Shown here in pieces: positions 1 to 4,533 of a stretch of 5,875 nt of DNA. Under the pieces are notes generated by a model. It had not been told where the DNA came from and searched no databases. It was given only the letters and a program-made list of their open reading frames with translations. Position 1 is the stretch's first letter, and the number at the start of each line of letters is the position of its first letter. Made by a program: the position numbers and the translations under genes. The DNA lies in assembly GCA_015487455.1 (NCBI GenBank), contig WFPR01000113.1, positions 1 through 5,875 of the forward strand, given 5' to 3'. The stretch is from Candidatus Bipolaricaulota bacterium. Lineage in GTDB: Bacteria > Bipolaricaulota > Bipolaricaulia > RBG-16-55-9.

Positions 1-87
1 GCGCTCGAGAGGCGCGAGGATGGGCTGCACGTTTGGACGGTCGAGGCGGGGGCGGGCGCGCTGACCGTAACCCTGATTGGGCCCTGA
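1..87 (+). CDS. C-terminal end of an unrecognised upstream protein (5' partial)
   Basis: The first reading frame is open from the left edge for 28 codons to a TGA at 85-87. The peptide starts ALERREDGLHVWTVEAGAG and ends ALTVTLIGP. The alternating hydrophobic residues (LHVWTVEA, ALTVTLI) look like beta strands, as in the end of a beta-sandwich domain, but I recognise no family. The stop lies inside the second copy of an exact 11-bp tandem repeat (71-92), so the present C terminus may be a product of that duplication. It lies on the same strand as the glycolytic genes, 152 nt before the kinase start. That this is coding rests only on an open frame and plausible composition. Confidence 0.4.
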   Translation, partial: ALERREDGLHVWTVEAGAGALTVTLIGP

Positions 88-92
88 TTGGG
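71..92 (+). repeat. Perfect 11-bp tandem duplication at the stop of the upstream gene
   Basis: CCCTGATTGGG occurs twice head to tail (71-81 and 82-92) with no mismatch. The unit is not a multiple of three, so it shifts the reading frame and supplies the TGA at 85-87. The CCC-TGATT-GGG unit can also form a short hairpin. No T-tract follows, so I do not call it a terminator. Confidence 0.85.
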
Positions 93-129
93 GCCGCCCG
101 CGGCGTTTCGGACGGGGACGGGGAGAACC

Positions 130-158
130 TTGCACCGGCGAAGGGGTCGGGCTAAAGT
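130..158 (+). promoter_or_regulatory. Possible sigma-70-like promoter for the glycolytic genes
   Basis: TTGCAC (130-135) and TAAAGT (153-158) are separated by 17 nt and resemble -35 and -10 boxes (3/6 and 4/6 matches to consensus). The -10 candidate lies inside the 11-bp palindrome CTAAAGTTTAG (152-162), in a locally AT-rich patch of an otherwise GC-rich leader. A start near 165 would give a leader of about 75 nt containing the G-quadruplex motif at 205-225. The match is modest and the genome's own promoter consensus is unknown. Confidence 0.35.
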
Positions 159-204
159 TTAGGACAAATTCGTCGTAGAGGCCAACGAACGCACGCCGCT
201 CGGC

Positions 205-228
205 GGGAGTGGGAGCGGGAGTGGGTGG
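205..228 (+). repeat. GGGAGY hexamer repeat with canonical G-quadruplex motif in the kinase leader
   Basis: GGGAGT, GGGAGC, GGGAGT and a degenerate GGGTGG follow one another. This gives four GGG tracts at 205-207, 211-213, 217-219 and 223-225, each separated by exactly three bases (AGT, AGC, AGT). It is a textbook G3N3 quadruplex pattern on the sense strand, hence also present in the mRNA. It ends 14 nt before the ATG at 240 and touches the weak SD-like GGTGGTG (224-230). Confidence 0.8.
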
Positions 229-239
229 TGATCCGCACA

Positions 240-1550
240 ATGGCGGCTCAGACGGCTCAAGGGCAAGGGAAGCGTCTGGGGATCTTGGTGGGCGGCGGGC
301 CGGCGCCGGGGATCAACAGCGCGATCAGCGCCGCCGCCATAGAAGCGAACAACGCGGGCTTCGACGTGATCGGGATCTACGACGGCTTCGAGCACCTCAT
401 CAAGGGGAGGACGGACCAGGTCCGCCCGCTCAAGATCGCGGACGTCTCGCGAATTCACTTCCAGGGCGGATCCATCTTGAGGACGTCGCGGGCCAACCCG
501 ACCAAGAAGCCCGAGGATCTTCAAAGGACCGTCGAGACGCTCCAAAAGCTGGGGATCACGCACCTGGTCACGATCGGGGGGGACGACACGGCCTTCGGGG
601 CCTTCGAGGTGGCCAAGGCCGCGGCGGGGGCCGTCCGGGTGGCCCACGTCCCCAAGACGATCGACAACGACCTGCCGCTCCCCGGCGGGATGCCGACCTT
701 CGGGTTCGAGACGGCCCGCCACGTGGGCACCCAGCTCGTGCTGAACCTCATGGAGGACTCGCGCACGACGAACCGCTGGTTCTTCGTGGTGGTGATGGGG
801 CGGAAGGCGGGCCATCTCGCTTTGGGGATCGGGAAGGCGGCCGGGGCCACCCTCACCGTGATCCCCGAGGAGTTCCCCAAGGAGCGCTTGACGTTGGACG
901 AGGTCTGCACCGTGCTCGAGGGGGCGATCCTCAAGCGGCGGGCCATGGGCCGCCGCGACGGCCTGGCGGTGATCGCCGAGGGCATCGGCGAGAAGCTCGA
1001 CCCCGAGGAGCTGGCCAAGATCCCCGGCGTCGAGGTCGAGTACGACCCCTACGGCCACATTCGATTGGGGGAGATCCCGCTGGCGACGATCTTGAAGCGC
1101 GAGGTGCAGCGGCGCTTCGCCGAGCGCGGGGATAAAGTCGGCATCGTGGGGGTGACGCTCGGCTACGAGCTGCGCTGCGCCCAGCCGATCCCCTTCGACA
1201 TCGACTACACCCGGACGCTGGGCTACGGCGCGGTCCGCTTCCTGCTCTCGGAGCCCGACGATGAGCGCCTGCGCTACGGCGGGCTGGTGTGCCTAGAGGG
1301 CGGGCACCTGAAGGTGCTGCCCTTCGACGAGCTGCGCGACCCCGAGACGGGCCGCACCCGGATCCGCACCGTGGACGTGACGTCCGAGTACTATCGGGTG
1401 GCCCGCCAGTACATGATCCGGCTGGAGCCCCAGGATCTTGAAAATGAGGAGATGAAGCGGAAGCTGGCCGAGGCGGCCAAGCTGACCCCCGAGGAGCTCG
1501 AGCGGAGGTTCGCGCCCGTCGTGCGGGGGACGGCGGTGGCCCAAGCTTAG
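240..1550 (+). CDS. pfp: 6-phosphofructokinase, probably pyrophosphate-dependent
   Basis: A 436-residue phosphofructokinase of the PfkA superfamily, a cytosolic enzyme that interconverts fructose 6-phosphate and fructose 1,6-bisphosphate. Visible motifs are the N-terminal GGGPAPGIN (residues 18-26), GGDDT (113-117), PKTIDND (138-144, with catalytic Asp142), MGRKAGHLA (186-194), AEGIGEKL (246-253) and LGYELRCAQP (307-316). The Asp after GGD (Asp116) and the Lys in PKTIDND (Lys139) replace the Gly104 and Gly124 of the E. coli ATP enzyme. These are the known signature residues of PPi-dependent enzymes, so PPi as phosphoryl donor and a reversible reaction are inferred. The C terminus (about 395-436) is a charged helical extension. 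I chose ATG 240, with GGTGGTG (224-230) as a weak SD; an in-frame GTG at 225 would add five residues. An aldolase gene for its product follows after 77 nt. Confidence 0.93.
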   Translation: MAAQTAQGQGKRLGILVGGGPAPGINSAISAAAIEANNAGFDVIGIYDGFEHLIKGRTDQVRPLKIADVSRIHFQGGSILRTSRANPTKKPEDLQRTVETLQKLGITHLVTIGGDDTAFGAFEVAKAAAGAVRVAHVPKTIDNDLPLPGGMPTFGFETARHVGTQLVLNLMEDSRTTNRWFFVVVMGRKAGHLALGIGKAAGATLTVIPEEFPKERLTLDEVCTVLEGAILKRRAMGRRDGLAVIAEGIGEKLDPEELAKIPGVEVEYDPYGHIRLGEIPLATILKREVQRRFAERGDKVGIVGVTLGYELRCAQPIPFDIDYTRTLGYGAVRFLLSEPDDERLRYGGLVCLEGGHLKVLPFDELRDPETGRTRIRTVDVTSEYYRVARQYMIRLEPQDLENEEMKRKLAEAAKLTPEELERRFAPVVRGTAVAQA

Positions 1551-1579
1551 AGCCGTTTCGCCTGTTTACTCGTTACTCA

Positions 1580-1605
1580 AAGCAATCAAGCAATCAAGCA
1601 ATCAA
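1580..1605 (+). repeat. 8-bp tandem repeat (AGCAATCA) in the aldolase leader
   Basis: AGCAATCA occurs three times exactly at 1581-1604, with period 8 holding from 1580 to 1605 (3.25 copies). Just upstream, TTACTC is itself repeated with period 7 (1566-1571 and 1573-1578). The whole 1565-1606 stretch is AT-rich and unlike its surroundings. It ends directly at the SD-containing 14-mer of the aldolase, so copy-number change would alter the leader but not any reading frame. Confidence 0.85.
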
Positions 1606-1617
1606 AGGGAAGGGAGG
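1604..1617 (+). promoter_or_regulatory. Ribosome-binding site of the aldolase, 14-mer shared with the gap leader
   Basis: AAAGGGAAGGGAGG ends 10 nt before the ATG at 1628, and its GGGAGG is a good Shine-Dalgarno sequence that fixes this start. The identical 14-mer sits 8 nt before the gap start (2746-2759), and a one-mismatch copy lies at 2732-2745. Confidence 0.7.
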
Positions 1618-1627
1618 ACGGACGACC

Positions 1628-2716
1628 ATGGCGGTGCCGATCTCGGCGGGCAAGTGGCAGCGGCTGCGGTCGCTGACGGACGAGCAAGGCCGCTTCAAGA
1701 TGATGGCCATCGACCAGCGGGGCTCGCTGCGCAAGGCCCTCGCGAAGGTCACCAACAAAGATCCAAAGGACGTGGCCTACGACGAGATGGCCCAGGTCAA
1801 GGCCCTCATCACCCGGCATTTGGCCCCCTACGCGACGGCCGTCCTGACGGACCCGGAGTACGGCTACCCGTACTCAATTCAGCACTTGCCCCCCCGGGTG
1901 GGCCTGCTGCTCGCCTACGAGGAGACGGGCTACGAGAAGGCCGGGCCGACGGGCAAGGAGCGCAAATCCAAGCTGCTGGAAAGCTGGTCGGTCGAGAAGG
2001 CCCAGAAGGCGGGCGCCGACGCCGTCAAGCTCCTCATGTACTACCACCCCGACGCCTCCGACGAGGTCAAGCGGCATCAACAGCGCATCATTCGCGAGGT
2101 CGGCGAGGAGTGCGCCCGCTTCGACATGCCCTTCCTGTTGGAGCTGGTCGCGTACGCGATCGAGGAGGCGGGCACGGACACGCCGGAGTACGCCCGCCGG
2201 AAGCCCGATTTGGTCATCCGCAGCGCGGCGGAGTTCAGCAAGCCCGAATATCGCGTCGACATCCTGAAGCTGGAGTTCCCCGCGGACCTCAAGTACACGG
2301 CGGAGTTCTCCAAGGGGGCGTTCGACGGGAAGGAGCGCCCGGCCGTCTACTCGCTGGCGGAGGTGCGGGGCTTCTGCCGCCAGCTGGACGAGGCCGCCGG
2401 GGCGCCCTGGGTGATCCTGAGCGCGGGCGTCGACATTGAAGAGTTCTTGATCCAAGTCCAGCTGGCCACGGAGGCGGGGGCCAGCGGCTTCCTCTGCGGC
2501 CGGGCGATCTGGAAGGACGCCGTGAGCCTCTACCCCGACACGGCCAAGATGGAGGAATGGCTCTGCTCGCAGGGGGCGTACAACTTCGTCCGGGCCAACG
2601 CATATGCTGAAAGGGCGCGCCCCTGGTTCTGCCACCGCAAGTTCGGCGGGCCCGAGAACATCGAGCTGGCCGGGCGGAGCCCCAACTGGTACGTCGAGTA
2701 CGCCCCGACGGCGTGA
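1628..2716 (+). CDS. lacD: LacD-family class I aldolase (tagatose/fructose 1,6-bisphosphate aldolase)
   Basis: A 362-residue Schiff-base aldolase of the LacD/tagatose-1,6-bisphosphate aldolase family (TIM barrel). It cleaves a ketose 1,6-bisphosphate into dihydroxyacetone phosphate and glyceraldehyde 3-phosphate. Diagnostic segments are MAIDQRGSL (26-34, with Asp29/Gln30), DAVKLLMYYHP (131-141, Lys134), LLELVAY (170-176, Glu172), DILKLEFP (211-218) and the phosphate-binding ILSAGVD (263-269). Lys214 aligns with the Schiff-base lysine (Lys205) of characterised LacD proteins. The C-terminal tail after about residue 305 is aromatic-rich. Family members accept tagatose and fructose bisphosphate. 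Between a phosphofructokinase and GAPDH, and with no tagatose-pathway genes visible, fructose 1,6-bisphosphate is the likely physiological substrate. ATG 1628 follows a strong SD. The sulfofructose-phosphate aldolase branch (YihT) is related, but no sulfoglycolysis gene is present here. Confidence 0.9.
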   Translation: MAVPISAGKWQRLRSLTDEQGRFKMMAIDQRGSLRKALAKVTNKDPKDVAYDEMAQVKALITRHLAPYATAVLTDPEYGYPYSIQHLPPRVGLLLAYEETGYEKAGPTGKERKSKLLESWSVEKAQKAGADAVKLLMYYHPDASDEVKRHQQRIIREVGEECARFDMPFLLELVAYAIEEAGTDTPEYARRKPDLVIRSAAEFSKPEYRVDILKLEFPADLKYTAEFSKGAFDGKERPAVYSLAEVRGFCRQLDEAAGAPWVILSAGVDIEEFLIQVQLATEAGASGFLCGRAIWKDAVSLYPDTAKMEEWLCSQGAYNFVRANAYAERARPWFCHRKFGGPENIELAGRSPNWYVEYAPTA

Positions 2717-2731
2717 TCCCAACGTGACCCC

Positions 2732-2759
2732 AAAGGGAAGCGAGGAAAGGGAAGGGAGG
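2732..2759 (+). repeat. Tandem 14-bp repeat carrying the gap ribosome-binding site
   Basis: AAAGGGAAGCGAGG (2732-2745) is followed immediately by AAAGGGAAGGGAGG (2746-2759), differing by one base. The second copy contains GGGAGG 8 nt before ATG 2768 and is the functional SD by position. The first copy is 22 nt away and has only the weaker GCGAGG. The second copy is identical to the aldolase RBS at 1604-1617. The aldolase-gap intergenic space is 51 nt and is mostly this repeat. Confidence 0.8.
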
Positions 2760-2767
2760 CGGAGAGC

Positions 2768-3787
2768 ATGGCCGTACGCGTGGCGATCAACGGGTTCGGG
2801 CGCATCGGGCGTCAAGTGCTGAAGGCCATCTTGGAGCGCCACCCCCAGGCGCTCGAGGTGGTCGCGATCAACGACCTCGTGGACGCGGAGACGAACGCCC
2901 ACCTCTTCAAGTACGACTCGAACTACGGGCGCTACCCCGGCACCGTGGAGGTGCGGGACGACAAGCTGGTGATCGACGGGCACGAGATCCGGGTGCTCCA
3001 GCGGGCCGTCGAGCCCAAGGAGCTGCCCTGGCGCGACCTCAACGTCGATCTGGTGATCGAGGCCACGGGCGTCTTCCGCGACGATCGGGCGCGGGGGCAC
3101 CGGGAGGCGGGCGCCCAAAAGGTCATCATCACCGCCCCGGCGAAGAAGGGGGCGGCCGACCTCACGGTCGTGATGGGCGTCAACCACGAGCAGTACGACC
3201 CGAACGAGCACCACGTGATCTCGAACGCCTCCTGCACCACGAACTGCCTGGCCCCCGTCGCCTACGTGCTGCACAAGGAGTTCGGCCTCGAGCAGGGCCT
3301 GATGACGACCGTCCACGCCTACACGAACGACCAGCGCATCCTCGACCTGGCGCACAAGGATCTGCGTCGGGCACGGGCGGCGGCCCTCAACATCATCCCG
3401 ACGACCACCGGGGCGGCCGAGGCCGTCGGGCTGGTCCTGCCCGAGCTGCAGGGCAGGCTGACGGGGATGGCCCTGCGCGTCCCCACCTCGACCGTCTCGA
3501 TCACGGACCTCTCGGCCTTGCTGGAGAAGGCGGCGACGGTCGAGGCGATCAACGCGGCGTTCAAGCGCTACGCCGAGGGGGAGCTGAAGGGCATTCTGGC
3601 CGTCTGCGAGGAGCCCCTCGTCTCCATCGACTTCAAGGGCGACCCGCACTCGGCGATCGTCGACGCGCCCTCGACGATGGTGCTCGGCGGGCGCTTCGTG
3701 AAGGTCCTGGCCTGGTACGACAACGAGTGGGGCTACTCGTGCCGGACGGCCGACCTCGCCGCCTACATCGCGCAGAAGAGCTTTTAG
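2768..3787 (+). CDS. gap: Type I glyceraldehyde-3-phosphate dehydrogenase
   Basis: A 339-residue, full-length cytosolic GAPDH, which oxidises and phosphorylates glyceraldehyde 3-phosphate to 1,3-bisphosphoglycerate using NAD. The Rossmann motif INGFGRIGR is at residues 7-15. The catalytic cysteine is Cys156 in SNASCTTNC, and the catalytic histidine is His183 in TTVHAYTNDQ. RRARAAALNIIPTTTGAA (200-217) and the C-terminal WYDNEWGYSCR are the usual family blocks. Asp36 in VAIND indicates NAD preference. The equivalent of the usual Leu-Pro pair in the cofactor loop is Leu195-Ala196 (ILDLAHKD), a partial departure from the strict-NAD pattern. The segment between TGVF and HREAGA appears one residue shorter than is common. 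ATG 2768 follows a clear SD. The enzyme acts directly on the aldolase product, consistent with a co-transcribed glycolytic set. I see no strong terminator after it. Confidence 0.96.
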   Translation: MAVRVAINGFGRIGRQVLKAILERHPQALEVVAINDLVDAETNAHLFKYDSNYGRYPGTVEVRDDKLVIDGHEIRVLQRAVEPKELPWRDLNVDLVIEATGVFRDDRARGHREAGAQKVIITAPAKKGAADLTVVMGVNHEQYDPNEHHVISNASCTTNCLAPVAYVLHKEFGLEQGLMTTVHAYTNDQRILDLAHKDLRRARAAALNIIPTTTGAAEAVGLVLPELQGRLTGMALRVPTSTVSITDLSALLEKAATVEAINAAFKRYAEGELKGILAVCEEPLVSIDFKGDPHSAIVDAPSTMVLGGRFVKVLAWYDNEWGYSCRTADLAAYIAQKSF

Positions 3788-3795
3788 CTTGGCCC

Positions 3796-3823
3796 TTGAC
3801 GTGAAGTTGACAAGACGTTAAAA
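3796..3823 (+). promoter_or_regulatory. Possible promoter or operator before the 64-residue gene
   Basis: TTGACG (3796-3801) and a consensus -35-like TTGACA (3807-3812) lie 11 nt apart. TTAAAA (3818-3823) is 16 nt after the first and could be a weak -10; the second has no good -10 partner. TTGACGT (3796-3802) and ACGTTAA (3815-3821) also form an inverted repeat with one mismatch (G-U in RNA). Further on, GCGAG (3832-3836) can pair with CTCGC (3854-3858), without a T-tract. A separate promoter after gap is plausible but weakly supported. Confidence 0.3.
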
Positions 3824-3896
3824 GCGACGGGGCGAGCGTGGAAATCGAATCGACTCGCTCCGTCCGCTAAGCGCTTTGAAGGAGGGGGATCTCTCG

Positions 3897-4091
3897 ATGG
3901 CGTACGTGACGAAGAAGGAGCTGATCGAGAAGATCAACCCTCTGATCGACGAGCTGGTGGGGTGTCAAGAGGAGCTGGCCAACCTCCTCAACGAGGAGGC
4001 GCTGGACCGGGACGCCCTGCAAGACTTGAGTGACCGCCTCGACTACACGCTGCGCCAGCTCAAGAACGAGATCAAGGAGGCCGAGGACTAA
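3897..4091 (+). CDS. Small acidic helical protein of unknown function (64 aa)
   Basis: I do not recognise a family. The protein begins MAYVTKKELIEKINPLIDEL and ends NEIKEAED. It is strongly acidic, has no membrane segment or signal peptide, and has one cysteine (Cys23). Leucines and isoleucines at heptad-like spacing through two stretches (about 6-32 and 38-62) suggest a helical hairpin or short coiled coil, perhaps oligomeric. The start is fixed by an excellent SD, GGAGGGGG (3881-3888), 8 nt before the ATG; an in-frame TTG at 3876 lies upstream of that SD and is not used. It lies 109 nt after gap and is followed by an intrinsic terminator, so it closes the glycolytic group or forms its own unit. 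The strong RBS and codon use like its neighbours argue that it is a real gene. Confidence 0.8.
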   Translation: MAYVTKKELIEKINPLIDELVGCQEELANLLNEEALDRDALQDLSDRLDYTLRQLKNEIKEAED

Positions 4092-4111
4092 AGTCCCTGT
4101 GCGCAAGCGGC

Positions 4112-4131
4112 AGAGGGCCGCCGCCCTTTTT
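4112..4131 (+). terminator. Intrinsic terminator after the 64-residue gene
   Basis: AGGGC (4114-4118), loop CGCC, GCCCT (4123-4127) and a run of five T (4127-4131). The stem can be extended outward by A4112-T4129 and a G-T wobble. A competing stem GCGGC (4107-4111)/GCCGC (4117-4121) overlaps it. It starts 21 nt after the stop codon and ends only 4 nt before the toxin remnant. Confidence 0.75.
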
Positions 4132-4135
4132 CAAT

Positions 4136-4234
4136 GTGCGTATAGAAGAACTCGTCTGGACTGCCGAAAACGCGCGAAGCGACGTGGGAGATCTTAAACC
4201 TCAAAAGGGGAAGCGAAAAGATGCCGAAGCCTAA
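4136..4234 (+). pseudogene. Remnant of a BrnT-like toxin gene (5' end only)
   Basis: From GTG 4136 the frame reads VRIEELVWTAENA, which resembles the N terminus of BrnT-like toxins that pair with CopG-type antitoxins (pattern (M)xIExLVWxxxNxxHIxxHGV). After codon 13 the resemblance ends: the histidines and the rest of the roughly 90-residue RNase fold are missing, and the frame runs on for 19 unrelated codons to TAA 4232-4234. That tail overlaps the antitoxin start at 4221. The simplest reading is an internal deletion of some 200 bp. I see no SD before 4136, and a terminator ends 4 nt upstream. Assignment rests on a short stretch plus the adjacent antitoxin; it could be chance. Confidence 0.5.
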
Positions 4235-4506
4235 GGCTAAAACAAAGCTGCCGGACATGACGGACTGGACGGCGAAAGAGATCCATAGAGTTCTGGAAGA
4301 CCCATAGCTCGGCGGACTATTGGGACGAAACCGAAGAAGTTGAAGTCGAAGTACGAAGACGCCCTCGCCGATCCGTCTCCGTGAAGCTCAGCGAGGAGGA
4401 CATCCGAGCCCTCAAGCGGATTGCCGAGGAGAAGGGCGTCGGCTACACGACCCTGTTGCGGATCTGGATTAAGGAGAAGTTGCGCGAAGCTCAGGCGGCT
4501 TCCTAA
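4221..4506 (+). pseudogene. CopG-family antitoxin, frameshifted
   Basis: ATG 4221 (AAGGGG SD at 4205-4210) begins MPKPKAKTKLPDMTDWTAKE but meets TAG at 4305-4307 after 28 codons. In the +1 frame from about 4285 the protein resumes as IEFWKTHSSADYWDETEEVE and continues to TAA 4504-4506. Skipping the single C at 4284 gives one 94-residue protein whose junction reads AKEIIEFWKTHSSADYW. This is the normal layout of the type II CopG antitoxins (PF12441 type): basic N terminus, EFWxTHDxADYW motif, then a ribbon-helix-helix-like part SVSVKLSEEDIRALKRIAEE and a GYTTLLRIWIKEKLRE helix, which would bind operator DNA. Parts on both sides are well preserved, so the lesion looks recent; sequencing error or recoding are alternatives. 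GC is about 52% over 4201-4320, against about 68% in the aldolase (2401-2520). A restart at GTG 4381 would give only the C-terminal part and has no SD. Confidence 0.82.
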
Positions 4507-4514
4507 GATCTGAA

Positions 4515-4533
4515 CGGGTTCTTTTACGACCCG
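4515..4533. terminator. Weak inverted repeat between convergent genes
   Basis: CGGGT (4515-4519) and ACCCG (4529-4533) form a 5-bp stem with a 9-nt loop holding a TTTT run. The stop codon of the minus-strand peptidase (4524-4526) lies in the loop and the antitoxin stop is at 4504-4506, so only 17 nt separate the two convergent genes. Without a downstream T-tract on either strand, its function as a bidirectional terminator is uncertain. Confidence 0.3.

Noticed and set aside
80..95. GGCCC-TGATT-GGGGCC hairpin as a terminator of the upstream gene
   Set aside because: The stem needs a bulge and no T-rich tract follows; it is a by-product of the 11-bp tandem repeat.
225..239. GTG at 225 as start of the phosphofructokinase
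   Set aside because: It lies at the end of the G-quadruplex motif, would add only VVIRT before the ATG and would use GGTGGTG as codons. ATG 240 has that sequence at proper SD distance. The difference is five residues and not fully settled.
1580..1605. Short CRISPR-like array in the aldolase leader
   Set aside because: The units are 8 bp and directly adjacent, with no spacers; this is a microsatellite.
1874..3649. A 591-codon open frame on the minus strand across the aldolase and gap genes
   Set aside because: It lies opposite two well-recognised enzymes, crosses their intergenic space, and its arginine-, glycine- and leucine-rich product is typical of antisense frames in GC-rich coding DNA.
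3876..3896. TTG at 3876 as start of the 64-residue gene
   Set aside because: The strong SD GGAGGGGG (3881-3888) lies downstream of it and 8 nt before ATG 3897.
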